The notes under the pieces: model-generated
Databases searched by the model: none
What the model saw: the letters and a program-made list of their open reading frames with translations, nothing else
What the model was told of the DNA's origin: nothing
Part shown: in pieces, positions 17,373 to 26,841 of the stretch
Position numbering within the stretch: position 1 is the first letter of the stretch
Layout of the letters: each line of letters begins with the position of its first letter
Assembly (NCBI GenBank): GCA_023819255.1
Contig: JAMWBU010000017.1
Coordinates: 1 to 41,116, forward strand
Direction of reading: 5' to 3'
DNA: 41,116 bases
Source: Candidatus Omnitrophota bacterium
GTDB taxonomy: Bacteria > Ratteibacteria > UBA8468 > B48-G9 > DTJG01
Position numbers and translations under genes: made by a program

Positions 17373-17927
17373 ATGCAAAAAAGAATTGTCACAGGACTTT
17401 TGATCCTGTGGGCGGCGCTGCTGATTGTTTTTGGGCTGGTGCGTTCGGGCGTAATTACTTCAAGAAAGGTAGTCGTTTATTTCTTTCAAAACACTAAGGA
17501 TGGTTCGCTTTCTCTTGTATCTACCAGCAGACAGATCAGTGCAGTGATTGCGATGGATATTTCTGAAAAAATAAAATTCGCGATGAGCCAGCTTATTGAA
17601 GGCCCTGAACAGGAAGAAATTGACCAGGGCTATATTTCCTGTGTTCCATCAGAGGCCAGAGTTATTGATGTGAGGATTCAGGATAAAATTATCTATGTTG
17701 ATTTTAGCAAGGAGATTGAATCCGGCGGAGGCATTTCAGAAATTAAGGGCCGGCTCGCCCAGATGGTTTTTACCGCCACGCAATTTGACCCGGAGGCTGG
17801 TGTAAGGATTTTAATAGAAGGCAAGGAAATTAAGAGTTTCAGCGGAGAAGGCATTACAGATGTTGAAAAACCTATGTACAGGAATGATTTTTCATTTTTT
17901 CTACAGGGAGAAAGCAATGAAAGATAA
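17373..17927 (+). CDS. Membrane-anchored GerMN-domain protein
   Basis: A 184-residue protein with one N-terminal hydrophobic segment (residues 6-22, [17 protein letters not shown]) and one GerMN domain, seen in [36 protein letters not shown], and the following [17 protein letters not shown]. GerMN domains occur in Bacillus GerM and in cell-envelope or lipoprotein contexts in many non-spore-formers, with unclear ligand. The frame is open further upstream, but the ATG at 17373 begins with the membrane segment and is two bases after the isomerase stop, so I used it. It overlaps rpmE by 11 bases. No sporulation genes are nearby. Confidence 0.8.
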   Translation: MQKRIVTGLLILWAALLIVFGLVRSGVITSRKVVVYFFQNTKDGSLSLVSTSRQISAVIAMDISEKIKFAMSQLIEGPEQEEIDQGYISCVPSEARVIDVRIQDKIIYVDFSKEIESGGGISEIKGRLAQMVFTATQFDPEAGVRILIEGKEIKSFSGEGITDVEKPMYRNDFSFFLQGESNER

Positions 17928-18132
17928 GATACATCCAGCGTATAAGGAAGTGAAAATTGTTTGCGCCTGCGGCAATACGGTTGTCACCCGTTCTACAAAA
18001 TCTGAAATAAGGCTTGAAATATGCTCAAACTGCCATCCTTTTTACACCGGAAAACAAAAGATTGTTGATACCGCTGGAATGGTAGAGAGGTTTAAAAAAA
18101 GATATGGCGATAAAATTTCAAGAAAGGGCTGA
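17917..18132 (+). CDS. rpmE: 50S ribosomal protein L31
   Basis: A 71-residue protein with the zinc-binding form of L31: [20 protein letters not shown] supplies the CxC pair and [15 protein letters not shown] the CxxC pair. L31 is a surface protein of the large subunit that helps bridge it to the small subunit. The start is ATG 17917 after an AGGGAGAAAGCA ribosome site; the longer open frame upstream belongs to the GerMN gene's alternative reading. The tail ([16 protein letters not shown]) is typical. It overlaps prfA by 29 bases, a neighbour relation seen in several bacteria. Confidence 0.97.
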   Translation: MKDKIHPAYKEVKIVCACGNTVVTRSTKSEIRLEICSNCHPFYTGKQKIVDTAGMVERFKKRYGDKISRKG

Positions 18133-19177
18133 TTTAGTCGGGAAGATTGAAGATCTGAAACAGGAATTTGAAAGTCTTTTAGTTTTTGTTTCAACGCCAG
18201 CAGGCAATTTCAGCTCAGAATACAGGGAAAAACTGAAAAGAATTGGCGAGATAAGCGAGATTGTTGAAAAAGGGAAGAGGTATCTTGCCCTCTGTCAGGA
18301 AATAGACGAACTGAGAGAGATTGAGAATCAAGATGGATATCAGGAGATTGTAGAGCAGGAATACCAACGTCTTTCGCAAGAAATTTCCGACCTTGAAAAA
18401 GAGATAGAAGAGTTCTTCTTTTCTTCTCCGGAAGATAGCAAAGATTGCATTGTTGAGATACGCGCCGGCACAGGCGGCCAGGAGGCGGCGCTTTTCGCTT
18501 CCGACCTTTTCAGGATGTACAACAAATTTGCTGAAAAGAAAAACTGGAAGATCGAGGTTTTTGACTTTCACGCTTCAGAGCTCGGCGGCTTTAAGGAAAT
18601 AATATTTCTCGTTCACGGAGAAAGCGCTTATGGCCATTTCAAGTATGAAAGTGGTGTCCACAGGGTGCAGAGAATTCCGGATACAGAGGCATCCGGCAGG
18701 ATACACACTTCAGCCGCCACAGTCGCGGTTTTTCCATATGTTGAAGAAGATCAGGTAGAAATCAACCCTGATGATTTGAAGGTAGAAACCTTTTGCGCGT
18801 CAGGTCATGGCGGCCAGAGCGTAAACACAACATATTCCGCTGTCAGGGTTACCCATATCCCGACAGGAATTACTGTGAGCTGTCAGGATGAAAGAAGCCA
18901 GATGCAGAATCGCATTCGCGCCATGAAGATTTTAAGAGCGCGACTTCAGGATCTGATAAAGAAACAAAAAGAACAGGAAATTTCCCGCGAGAGGAAAAAC
19001 CAGATAAAAACAGGAGACAGGAGTGAAAAGATAAGAACATATAATTTCCCTCAAAACAGAGTGACAGACCATAGAATTGGTTTGACACTTTATAACCTTC
19101 AGAGCATTCTTGACGGAGATATGGACAATCTTATTGATGAATTGAGAAAAAAAAGGAGGGACAATGATATTAAATAA
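18104..19177 (+). CDS. prfA: Peptide chain release factor 1
   Basis: A 357-residue RF1. The catalytic loop is [20 protein letters not shown] with the GGQ that triggers peptidyl-tRNA hydrolysis. The codon-recognition motif is PDT in [17 protein letters not shown]; this is the PxT of RF1, rather than the SPF of RF2, so the protein should read UAA and UAG. The N-terminal helical domain (about residues 1-110) and [20 protein letters not shown] are complete. The only good start is ATG 18104 inside rpmE; no Shine-Dalgarno sits at ordinary distance, so reinitiation after L31 is likely. The gene is followed by an exported TPR protein and then prmC, whose product methylates the GGQ. Confidence 0.97.
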   Translation: MAIKFQERADLVGKIEDLKQEFESLLVFVSTPAGNFSSEYREKLKRIGEISEIVEKGKRYLALCQEIDELREIENQDGYQEIVEQEYQRLSQEISDLEKEIEEFFFSSPEDSKDCIVEIRAGTGGQEAALFASDLFRMYNKFAEKKNWKIEVFDFHASELGGFKEIIFLVHGESAYGHFKYESGVHRVQRIPDTEASGRIHTSAATVAVFPYVEEDQVEINPDDLKVETFCASGHGGQSVNTTYSAVRVTHIPTGITVSCQDERSQMQNRIRAMKILRARLQDLIKKQKEQEISRERKNQIKTGDRSEKIRTYNFPQNRVTDHRIGLTLYNLQSILDGDMDNLIDELRKKRRDNDIK

Positions 19178-21002
19178 GAAATTTCTCAAGGCATTGTTTC
19201 CTGTGATTTGTTTTATCTTTTTTTCCGCGGGCAGCATTACTGCCGCTGAAATGACAGATAATATCAAAAAGGGTATATCAAAGATGACGTTAAATCGACT
19301 TGATGACGCATTGACATATTTCCAGCGCGAATTGACATCAAATCCCAGGAATGGGCTTGCCAGTTTTTATATTGGGGAACTTTACTATAGAAAGGCTGAT
19401 TTTTCAAAGGCTCTTGAGTACTATCAAAAAGCGATTGAAACAGAGCCGGACAACGCGGCATTCAATCTTGGCGCTGGTAGTGCTTATCTTGCAGCAGGCC
19501 AAATTGACAGAGCAACAGAACAATTTCAACGGGTTATTAACAATGCCGTCGGAACTTATGAAGCAGAGCGGGCAAAGCAGATGCTTTCAAAAATCAATAG
19601 TACCGGACGGGATAAAGAAATTGTTGAAAAATGGCAGAATGCAGAAAAAAATGTTCAGGTAGAGAGGATTGTTGAAAAACAACCTGAGACTCCATCGGCA
19701 GGACCGATGCAGGCTCAAATTGTTTCTGTAGAGGCGCTGGTTAAAGATGCAAGGTTTGGACCTGAAACAAAGAGAAAAGAAGCAAGCAGAAATCTATTCA
19801 ATTTCAGTTCATCGCAACTTGAACCATATTTATCTCAATTCATCAGCCAGATGGATAAAGAGAAAAATGAGGATGTCAGAAAAAATATTCTGCTGGTGAT
19901 TGGAAAGACCCAGACCAAACAGGCAGTGGATTATCTTTTCAAAGTGCTTGAAGGCCCCGATTATCTTTTTGATACAAAAATGGTTGCGCTTCAGGGTCTT
20001 TCTGAAACATTGAGTCCGGAGGCGGCAGAGAGGTTGAAAAATATCCTTGACAAAATGGTTTCCAGTAAACTGAAGATGAGAGAAGAAGCAAAAGGTAAGA
20101 TTGAGACGATCGAAAAAAGAATAGATGACCTGGAATCACAAAAGTTTGTTATAAAAAACGACATCGCAAAACTGCAGACTCAGCAACAGACAATTTCAAA
20201 CAAGCTTAATATGCAACCTGCTGCCGAAGCAGGATTCGCTCAGCCGCCGGGGTTTGCGCCGCCAGAAGCCCCGGGAGCTGAAAAACCTGTCGAGACGCTT
20301 TCTCCCGAACAGATTAAAGAGCTGAGGGCTCAGCTGCGCACACTGGAGAACGATATCAAAACAAAGGAAGCAAGAATTGCGAGATTGGAAAAACAGGTGG
20401 AGGCATTGAAGACAGAAAAAACAAAGTATGAACAGCTTCTTGTTAAGAGATACAGCACAGGTACTGTTAAAGTTCTTGGAGTTGAACGCAGGGCATCCGT
20501 TGAGACACCTGAGCAAGTCCCCCCTGGCGCTCCGCCAGAGATGCCTGTCTTGCAACCATCGGTTCAAACATCCTTTGTTCAGGCAGGTTCAGAAGAAGAA
20601 CAGGAACAATCTCTGGCGCTATCCATAATAAGAATACTTGGAAGAATTGGCAGGCCTGAACATCTTTCTGTGATAGAGAGAGCGTGGGAAGAATATAGAG
20701 CTAATTCTTTTGAGCTTGACTATGGACTTGTCAGAGCCCAGCTTGGTTCTTATGAATATATTGAAAAACTTGTCAGTCGACTTCAGGATGATTATCCATC
20801 TGACCCCGGCGAGGTCTATTTCCGCGCAGAAATAGTGAAAGTGATTGGTAATTATCTCTCTAAACATGAGAATCAGGACTATGCGGAACTTCTTGGATAT
20901 CTTGCTGAATCTGATCCCAACCAGGTAGTGAAAGTTGCGGCAAATCAGGCGTTATCAAAGATCAAAACGAAAGAAGCAGACAAGCCTGCCCAAAGGACCT
21001 GA
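19164..21002 (+). CDS. Exported TPR/HEAT-repeat protein with coiled coils
   Basis: A 612-residue protein. Residues 1-29 form a signal peptide (basic start, [11 protein letters not shown], cut near TAAEM). Residues about 31-145 hold about three TPRs, such as [20 protein letters not shown]. Residues 190-300 and 483-600 have HEAT-like helices ([33 protein letters not shown]). Between them, coiled coils at about 302-345 and 380-427 surround a short proline/alanine linker ([15 protein letters not shown]). It looks like a periplasmic or outer-membrane-associated scaffold. AGGAGGG is a strong ribosome site, 14 bases before the prfA stop. No enzyme motif is seen. Function is unknown; position between prfA and prmC may be only local. 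Confidence 0.75.
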   Translation: MILNKKFLKALFPVICFIFFSAGSITAAEMTDNIKKGISKMTLNRLDDALTYFQRELTSNPRNGLASFYIGELYYRKADFSKALEYYQKAIETEPDNAAFNLGAGSAYLAAGQIDRATEQFQRVINNAVGTYEAERAKQMLSKINSTGRDKEIVEKWQNAEKNVQVERIVEKQPETPSAGPMQAQIVSVEALVKDARFGPETKRKEASRNLFNFSSSQLEPYLSQFISQMDKEKNEDVRKNILLVIGKTQTKQAVDYLFKVLEGPDYLFDTKMVALQGLSETLSPEAAERLKNILDKMVSSKLKMREEAKGKIETIEKRIDDLESQKFVIKNDIAKLQTQQQTISNKLNMQPAAEAGFAQPPGFAPPEAPGAEKPVETLSPEQIKELRAQLRTLENDIKTKEARIARLEKQVEALKTEKTKYEQLLVKRYSTGTVKVLGVERRASVETPEQVPPGAPPEMPVLQPSVQTSFVQAGSEEEQEQSLALSIIRILGRIGRPEHLSVIERAWEEYRANSFELDYGLVRAQLGSYEYIEKLVSRLQDDYPSDPGEVYFRAEIVKVIGNYLSKHENQDYAELLGYLAESDPNQVVKVAANQALSKIKTKEADKPAQRT

Positions 21003-21021
21003 ATCAAAGATAAATGAACTA

Positions 21022-21846
21022 TTGCTGAGGGCAAAGGGATTACTTTCATACGCTGAAATACCTGATCCGCTGTTTGAATCAGAATTAATTCTGGCGAGGC
21101 TGTTGAACATTGAAAGGTATCAGCTGTATGTGGATCGTCCGCAGATTCCGAAGAAGATAGAAGAACAATTCCTGCTGTTGATTTCAAAAAGAGCAAACCG
21201 CATTCCCCTCGCGTACCTTCTTAAAGAAACTTATTTTTTTGGTTACAAATTTCAGATTTCAAAAGGAGTATTTGTTCCAAGGCCTGAAACAGAAACAATT
21301 GTTAGCTGCGCAGGGCGCTTTTTGAAGGACAAGGAAAAAAGAATTTCAATACTTGACATCTGCACTGGTTGCGGCGCTATTGCGATTGTTCTTGCGCAAA
21401 TATTTCCTTTTGCTCGAGTAGTCGCTACTGATATTTCGGAAAAGGCGGTAAAAACTGCCTGGAAAAATGTTTGTCTTCATAATTTAGAGTCCCGAATTTC
21501 TGTCAGGCACGTTGATATTATCCCGCCGGGTTTGCAGGGAAGATTTGACCTTATAGTGGCCAACCCACCGTATCTTACATCAGATGAGATATCTAAAGCG
21601 CAGGAAGAGGTGAAAAAAGAACCAAATGTCGCGCTTGATGGAGGCAAGAACGGAATTGAAATTGTTTACAGAATTTTAAGTGTGGTTCCCGATGTTCTTT
21701 CTGAAGACGGATTTTTGATTATGGAGATTTCGCCACAGCAGACAAATTATTTTTATGAGTTGAAGGATTCAAGAATGTCCCTTATCGCTGTTTGCAAGGA
21801 CATCAGTGGATCAGAAAGGGTTGTTGTTTTCAGAAAAACCGTTTAA
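21022..21846 (+). CDS. prmC: Peptide chain release factor N5-glutamine methyltransferase
   Basis: PrmC methylates the glutamine of the GGQ loop in release factors. The SAM-binding motif DICTGCGAIAIVLA and the catalytic NPPY (VANPPYLTS) are both present, with FVPRPETETIV before them and LDGGKNGIEIVYRIL after. The domain is complete and the family length is about 275-290. The start is unresolved: no ATG or GTG opens the frame. TTG 21022 gives 274 residues; TTG 20935 would give 303 residues and overlap the previous gene by 68 bases. CTG 20986 and ATA 21010 are also in frame. I chose 21022 because upstream residues (basic, [10 protein letters not shown]) look like an untranslated alternative frame. 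Translation may rely on coupling to the preceding gene. Confidence 0.9.
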   Translation: MLRAKGLLSYAEIPDPLFESELILARLLNIERYQLYVDRPQIPKKIEEQFLLLISKRANRIPLAYLLKETYFFGYKFQISKGVFVPRPETETIVSCAGRFLKDKEKRISILDICTGCGAIAIVLAQIFPFARVVATDISEKAVKTAWKNVCLHNLESRISVRHVDIIPPGLQGRFDLIVANPPYLTSDEISKAQEEVKKEPNVALDGGKNGIEIVYRILSVVPDVLSEDGFLIMEISPQQTNYFYELKDSRMSLIAVCKDISGSERVVVFRKTV

Positions 21847-21935
21847 CTGAGGTCCTGTTTTGTGATAAAATCTAAAAAGTTAATAATTCATTTTTGAAAA
21901 AGAGAATGCAAGGGGGATTTTAGAAAAGAGGCAAT

Positions 21936-23207
21936 ATGGATAGATTTGTTATAGAAGGCGGAAAAATTTTGAAGGGAAGTGTGACTGCTTCCGGCGCGAA
22001 AAATTCAGTTCTTCCAATTCTTGCCGCCTCAATTATGGCAAAAGGCGCAAGCGTTATTCACAGCGTGCCTGATTTGCAGGATGTAAGGACAATGCTGAAG
22101 ATTCTTCAGTATCTTGGAGCAAAAGTTTCCTTTAAGAACGGCACCGTAGAAGTGGACCCGCAGGCAGTAAACAAGAATGACGCGCCATATGAATTTGTAA
22201 AAACTATGAGGGCCTCAATTTCCCTTCTCGGTCCGATGCTCGCAAGGAGTGGAAAAGCAAAATTTTCTTTGCCCGGCGGTTGCATTATAGGTCCTCGTCC
22301 AATAGACCTGCATATAAAAGGATTGCAGAAACTTGGTGTGGATATCAAGATTGAAGACGGTTATGTAATTGCTGAAACAAAGGGAAAGCTTAAAGGCGAT
22401 TATATCTTTCTTGGAGGGGCTTTTGGTTCAAGCGTTCTGGCAACTGCAAATGTTATGTGCGCTGCCGCTGTGGCAAAAGGCACGACAGTGATTGAATTTG
22501 CAGCTTGTGAACCTGAAATAAGCGACCTTGCCAATTTTCTTGTTAAAATGGGAGCCAGAATTGAAGGAATTGGTTCTCCGTGTCTTGTAATAAAGGGAGT
22601 CAAATCTTTGCGTGGAGCAGAGCACAGAGTAATTCCTGACAGGATTGAGACAGGCACTTTCCTTCTTGCAGGAGCGATTACCAGAGGATGTGTCGCTGTT
22701 GAAAAATGCCAGCCTATTCACCTTGGCGCTTTCCTTGAAAAAATGAGCGAAACAGGAATTGAAATATGCGCGGGAAAAGATTTTATAGAAATTAAGGGAA
22801 AAAATGAATGGAAATCAACCGATGTTGTGACTCTCGCATATCCAGGTTTTCCAACAGACCTTCAGGCTCAAATGATGGCATTTCTTTCTCTTGCCGATGG
22901 TGTGAGCATTATTACTGAAAAAGTATTTCCTGAAAGGTTTATTCATGTGGGAGAACTCAATCGGCTTGGAGCCAGTATCAGCCTTGATGGTTCGAAGGCG
23001 ATTGTCAAAGGCGTCAAAAATCTTTTTGGCGCGCGGGTGATGGCTTCTGATCTCAGGGCAAGCGCTGCGTTGGTGCTGGCTGGCCTTGCTGCAGAAGGGA
23101 CCACGCATATTTCAAGGATTTATCATCTTTTCAGGGGATATCATAAATTTGAAGAAAAACTTATGTCTCTGGGAGCTGAAATAAAAAGGGAAAAGGATAC
23201 AATATGA
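21936..23207 (+). CDS. murA: UDP-N-acetylglucosamine 1-carboxyvinyltransferase
   Basis: MurA transfers enolpyruvate from PEP to UDP-GlcNAc, the first committed step of peptidoglycan synthesis. The 423-residue length is usual. SGAKNSVLPILAAS contains the conserved Lys22, and Cys116 of SLPGGCIIGPRPIDLH is the active-site cysteine targeted by fosfomycin; its presence predicts the ordinary sensitive form. RxxPG-like and late motifs (ASDLRASAALVLAGLAA) are intact. An 89-base gap precedes it and a moderate ribosome site (AGAGGCAAT) lies before the ATG. A weak promoter may be there (TTTAAC, 18 bases, TAAAAT). The stop overlaps dapB by four bases (ATGA), linking two wall-precursor genes. Confidence 0.97.
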   Translation: MDRFVIEGGKILKGSVTASGAKNSVLPILAASIMAKGASVIHSVPDLQDVRTMLKILQYLGAKVSFKNGTVEVDPQAVNKNDAPYEFVKTMRASISLLGPMLARSGKAKFSLPGGCIIGPRPIDLHIKGLQKLGVDIKIEDGYVIAETKGKLKGDYIFLGGAFGSSVLATANVMCAAAVAKGTTVIEFAACEPEISDLANFLVKMGARIEGIGSPCLVIKGVKSLRGAEHRVIPDRIETGTFLLAGAITRGCVAVEKCQPIHLGAFLEKMSETGIEICAGKDFIEIKGKNEWKSTDVVTLAYPGFPTDLQAQMMAFLSLADGVSIITEKVFPERFIHVGELNRLGASISLDGSKAIVKGVKNLFGARVMASDLRASAALVLAGLAAEGTTHISRIYHLFRGYHKFEEKLMSLGAEIKREKDTI

Positions 23208-24007
23208 AAGAAAAAGTAATAAAGATCGCTGTTGCCGGCGTTTGCGGAAGGATGGGTTCAAGCATTATTTCTCTTGTGAGCAAAACGACGGATATGAAAC
23301 CGGTCTGGGTATTTGAGGCGAAAAATCATCCATCGGTTGGAACCGAGATCCTTCCAGGACTCGTTGTAAAGGACGCTCTTGAAGGATGCGCTGACGCTGA
23401 TGTCTTGATTGATTTTACAACGCCAGAGGCTACAATTGCTCATCTGGAACTTGCAGAAAAGAAAAAAATGAAAGCGGTTATCGGAACCACGGGTTTTTCA
23501 AAACAAGAAAGCGAGATGATAAGGTTTTTTTCAAAAGAAATTGCCGTGCTCGCGTCTCCAAATATGAGTATTGGCGTCAATATTATGATGAAAATTGTGG
23601 AAAATGCCGCAGGATTGCTTGGTAAGGACTGTGAAGTTGAGATAATAGAGACACATCACCACAACAAGAAAGACGCTCCAAGCGGCACAGCGCTCAAACT
23701 TGGCGAAATCATAAACTCGGTTCGCAAAAGAGAAGCAAGGGAAGGTTTCGTTTATGGAAGAAGCGGAATTCAGGGTCCTAGAACCTCTGACGAAATCGGG
23801 ATTCACGCGGTGCGGATTTCAGAAGTTGTTGGTGAACATATTGTAATGTTTGGAGGAAAAGGAGAGATACTTGAGATTTCCCACAGATGTTTCAACAGAG
23901 AGGCATTTGCCGGCGGTGCTCTGATCGCCGCAAGATTCATTGTTGAAAAACCTGCGGGTTTTTACCAGATGAGTGATGTGATTGAATGGCTCAGGACCTT
24001 ACCCTGA
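23204..24007 (+). CDS. dapB: 4-hydroxy-tetrahydrodipicolinate reductase
   Basis: DapB reduces hydroxytetrahydrodipicolinate in the lysine/DAP pathway. The 267-residue protein has the NAD(P)H motif IAVAGVCGRMGSSI, the IGTTGFSKQESEMI segment and the family signature IETHHHNKKDAPSGTALKLG with the catalytic His-His and Lys. The C-terminal domain (RTSDEIGIHAVRISEVVGEH) is complete. It starts within the last bases of murA (ATGA), so translation is coupled. Together with the LL-DAP aminotransferase downstream it points to the one-step aminotransferase route to DAP. The 121-base gap that follows carries a good promoter, so dapL is probably under separate control. Confidence 0.97.
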   Translation: MKEKVIKIAVAGVCGRMGSSIISLVSKTTDMKPVWVFEAKNHPSVGTEILPGLVVKDALEGCADADVLIDFTTPEATIAHLELAEKKKMKAVIGTTGFSKQESEMIRFFSKEIAVLASPNMSIGVNIMMKIVENAAGLLGKDCEVEIIETHHHNKKDAPSGTALKLGEIINSVRKREAREGFVYGRSGIQGPRTSDEIGIHAVRISEVVGEHIVMFGGKGEILEISHRCFNREAFAGGALIAARFIVEKPAGFYQMSDVIEWLRTLP

Positions 24008-24014
24008 AACAATT

Positions 24015-24043
24015 TTGAACAATACTGTTTTTAAATTTATACT
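24015..24043 (+). promoter_or_regulatory. Sigma-70-type promoter upstream of dapL
   Basis: In the 121-base gap, TTGAAC (24015-24020, four of six to consensus) is followed by an exact 17-base spacer and TATACT (24038-24043, five of six). Transcription would begin near 24050, leaving about 75 bases before dapL, where AGGGAGAAA serves as ribosome site. Nothing else recognisable occupies the gap. Confidence 0.6.
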
Positions 24044-24128
24044 GATTTTGCGATTTTTAATGACTTTCAATTTGAGTTGGCTACTGGAAATAAATTAAAG
24101 TCAATTTTGTGTAAACAGGGAGAAAGAA

Positions 24129-25292
24129 ATGTTTCAAATCAGTGAAAAGATGCAAAAACTTCCGCCATATCTTTTTGCGGAGATTGATAAGAAGAAAAAG
24201 CAACTTATCGCTCAGGGACGCCAGGTTATAAGTTTTGGGGTTGGAGACCCCGATATGCCGACTCCAGAAAGGATTGTTGAGGCAATGAGAAAAGCAGTGA
24301 AAGACCCTTCAGTTCACAGATATCCTTTCGGAAAAGGCAGATCTGACTTCAGGAAGGCGATAGCTGATTATTACAGAAAATATTCTGATGTCGATCTCGA
24401 TTATGAAAAAGAAATATGTGTTTTGATAGGTTCAAAAGAAGGGATTGCGCATTTCCCTTTTGCTTTTGTCAACCCCGGTGATATAACGCTTGTGCCTGAA
24501 CCAGGGTATCCTGTTTATCAAATTGGCACAATTCTTGCAGGAGGTATACCTTATTTTATGCCGCTAAAGGAAGAAAATAATTTTCTTCCAGATTTAGGGA
24601 AAATTCCATCAGAAATACTCGACAGGGCAAAAATTATGTATTTGAATTATCCCAATAATCCAACAGCGGCGTGCGCGGATATTGATTTTTTGAAAGAAGC
24701 AATATCTTTTTGCAGGAAACGCGGAATCATAATTGTTTATGACGCGGCTTACCACGAACTTTATTTTGAGGGGAAAAGACCCACAAGTTTTCTTTCGATA
24801 CCGGGCGCGAAAGACACCGGCATTGAGATACACTCTCTTTCGAAAACGTATAATATGACAGGATGGAGAATAGGATGGGCCTGCGGAAACGAAGAACTTG
24901 TTTCAGCCATTGCGACATTAAAAGAAAACATTGATTCCGGCACATTTGAAGCAATTCAGATTGCAGGCGTTGAATGCCTGTCCGGGCCACAGGAAGATGT
25001 TGAACAAATGAGAAGCATCTATCAAAAAAGAAGAGATATCCTTGTTGATGGTTTGAAAAATCTGGGTTTTAATGTTAAAATACCGCAATCCACCTTTTAT
25101 CTCTGGCTTGTCGTTGGCTGCGACTCTTTTTCTTTTACTGAGAAGCTGCTTATGAAGGCAAATATTATTGTTACGCCAGGGGTTGGTTTTGGACCATCTG
25201 GAGAAGGTTATGTGCGGTTCGCCCTTACAATTGACGAGGCAAAAATAAAACTTGCGATAGAGAAGATGAGAACTTTGATTAATGGGGGGTGA
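24129..25292 (+). CDS. dapL: LL-diaminopimelate aminotransferase
   Basis: A 387-residue fold-type I PLP enzyme that converts tetrahydrodipicolinate directly to LL-DAP using glutamate. Diagnostic segments are SFGVGDPDMPTPERIVEAM, GSKEGIAHFPFAFVNPGD and YPNNPTAA. The PLP lysine is Lys239 in HSLSKTYNMTGWRIG, with Tyr/Arg of the cofactor site intact. The length fits. This class of enzyme is found in plants, chlamydiae and many deep-branching bacteria, and its presence beside dapB suggests that the acyl-blocked DAP branch may be missing. A plain sigma-70-type promoter lies upstream. The next gene, purE, follows almost directly. Confidence 0.93.
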   Translation: MFQISEKMQKLPPYLFAEIDKKKKQLIAQGRQVISFGVGDPDMPTPERIVEAMRKAVKDPSVHRYPFGKGRSDFRKAIADYYRKYSDVDLDYEKEICVLIGSKEGIAHFPFAFVNPGDITLVPEPGYPVYQIGTILAGGIPYFMPLKEENNFLPDLGKIPSEILDRAKIMYLNYPNNPTAACADIDFLKEAISFCRKRGIIIVYDAAYHELYFEGKRPTSFLSIPGAKDTGIEIHSLSKTYNMTGWRIGWACGNEELVSAIATLKENIDSGTFEAIQIAGVECLSGPQEDVEQMRSIYQKRRDILVDGLKNLGFNVKIPQSTFYLWLVVGCDSFSFTEKLLMKANIIVTPGVGFGPSGEGYVRFALTIDEAKIKLAIEKMRTLINGG

Positions 25293-25294
25293 TA

Positions 25295-25753
25295 ATGGAA
25301 AATCCGAAGGTTGCCTTAATAGTTGGAAGTCAGAATGACCTTGTTTTTCTTGACGGAGCAAAAGAAATGCTCGAAAAATTCGGAGTTTCTTACATAATCG
25401 AAGTGATGTCAGCGCACAGAAGCCTTGACAAAACAATTTCGTTTGCTGAATCCGCAAAGACAAACGGGATAAAAGTTATTATCGCATGCGCTGGTATGGC
25501 TGCCCATTTGCCCGGAGTGCTCGCGGCGAAAACCACTCTTCCAGTGATTGGAGTGCCACTGCCAACAAGCGAAATCAAGGGAGTCGATTCTCTTTATTCT
25601 ATGGTTCAGATGCCCTCCGGGGTTCCTGTCGGCACAATGGCTATAGGCAGGGCAGGCGTTAAAAACGCGGCGATTTTTGCAATTGAAATTCTTGCTCTGA
25701 GCGATGATACCCTGCAAAATAAACTGGTTGAATTCAAAAATTCGCTAAAATAA
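25295..25753 (+). CDS. purE: N5-carboxyaminoimidazole ribonucleotide mutase
   Basis: PurE class I catalyses N5-CAIR to CAIR in purine synthesis. The 152-residue protein has VALIVGSQNDLVFLDGA (the GSxSD motif with Asn replacing Ser), EVMSAHRSLDK with the catalytic His, CAGMAAHLPGVLAAKT and GVDSLYSMVQMPSGVPVGT. The class is I by length and motifs. A GTG six bases earlier (25289) lies across the dapL stop; I chose the ATG at 25295, spaced three bases from that stop and preceded by a run of six G residues that acts as ribosome site. No purK is visible here. Confidence 0.95.
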   Translation: MENPKVALIVGSQNDLVFLDGAKEMLEKFGVSYIIEVMSAHRSLDKTISFAESAKTNGIKVIIACAGMAAHLPGVLAAKTTLPVIGVPLPTSEIKGVDSLYSMVQMPSGVPVGTMAIGRAGVKNAAIFAIEILALSDDTLQNKLVEFKNSLK

Positions 25754-25766
25754 AAAGGAGGTCATT

Positions 25767-26840
25767 ATGAAAATACTTGCGACATACAGAGATGGAGTTG
25801 GTGTAAGTGAAGGGATTTTTTCCACGCTCGCTAAATACTCAACTTCTGGTGTGTTTGATGTTTTTGCTTCAGACCAGCATAGTTCATATCTGAAGCTTAC
25901 AGAGGCATACTTTAAGCACACAGGAGTTAATAAAAAACCAGATGACAGTGATGTTAGAGAGGTTTGTTTGAGATTTGCGAAGCACCTTGGCGGAAATGCG
26001 ACCGCCGCGCTTTTCAACCATCTTGCTTATCTTTCTCCTGGTTTCAGAGAAACACTTGGCAGAGATGTGATGTTGATCGGAAGACTGGAAGATACAAGTG
26101 CAGAATCAGTAGATGATGGAACCGGACAGATTGCAAGATTTGCTGTAAGGGCTGAAGAAGTTGCTCATGCTGTAGACGGATTTAAGATTCTTGTTAAATT
26201 GAACCCAGCGCACAGGAAGAGCTGGGAAAAAAACATTGAATTTGCAACAATTGCATTTGAGGAGGCAAAAAAATTTAACAAGCCACTTTTTACTGAAACA
26301 CTTTTGTTTCAATTGCCAGGAGAAAGTAAAACTGATTTTGCGAAAAGATTGCCAGATGGATTGATAGCCATGGCAAAGGATTTTGGTCCACTCGGACATT
26401 TTTATAAAACACAGGTGCCGCTTCTCTGGGTTGAAGAGGATGGAAAAATTGTTCAGATTGCAAGCCCGCAGGTTGTTCGCGATGCCGCAAAAGAAATGGA
26501 AAAAATTTCGCCAAGGCCTATGTTGCTTTTGAGTGCCGCTGTTGATTTTGAGCAGTATTGCGCCCAGTATGGAATTGTGTCTGATCTGATATCAGGTCCG
26601 ATGTGCGGAAGAGCGTATTTTAAGGAAGCGTTCACAGACCCTTCCACCAAGGACTGGGATACTCTTGAGAAATCTTTTGTCAGAATTGCGATACCGCGCA
26701 TCAGGATAATAAGACGGCTGGCGTGCGCGATGTCTAAGCCCTGGTGGTATAAGTTTTCCTCAATGACGGATGATGCCAGATCTATGATCAAAACGGACGC
26801 AAGGAAGATGCCATCTGTGAGGGCTGATTTTGGATACTAA
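25767..26840 (+). CDS. LacD-like class I aldolase
   Basis: A 357-residue protein with the pattern of tagatose-1,6-bisphosphate aldolase and its relatives: VFASDQHSSYLKL (the DQR/DQH block), GRLEDTSAES, GFKILVKLNP, LFTETLLFQLPGE and FYKTQVPLLW. Lys214 in the last segment is the likely Schiff-base lysine by position. The C-terminal SGPMCGRAYFKEAF matches the phosphate-binding strand. Bacterial LacD is about 325 residues, so this is a longer member. A clear GGAGG ribosome site supports the start. It is followed by a phosphofructokinase after a one-base gap, suggesting one sugar-phosphate pathway: phosphorylation followed by aldol cleavage. The exact sugar (fructose or tagatose) is not resolved. 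Confidence 0.75.
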   Translation: MKILATYRDGVGVSEGIFSTLAKYSTSGVFDVFASDQHSSYLKLTEAYFKHTGVNKKPDDSDVREVCLRFAKHLGGNATAALFNHLAYLSPGFRETLGRDVMLIGRLEDTSAESVDDGTGQIARFAVRAEEVAHAVDGFKILVKLNPAHRKSWEKNIEFATIAFEEAKKFNKPLFTETLLFQLPGESKTDFAKRLPDGLIAMAKDFGPLGHFYKTQVPLLWVEEDGKIVQIASPQVVRDAAKEMEKISPRPMLLLSAAVDFEQYCAQYGIVSDLISGPMCGRAYFKEAFTDPSTKDWDTLEKSFVRIAIPRIRIIRRLACAMSKPWWYKFSSMTDDARSMIKTDARKMPSVRADFGY

Positions 26841-26841
26841 T

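Noticed and set aside
24005..24037. AAACA/TGTTT dyad followed by T residues after dapB as a terminator
   Set aside because: The stem is short and AT-only with a 14-base loop; the same bases make a much better -35/-10 promoter.
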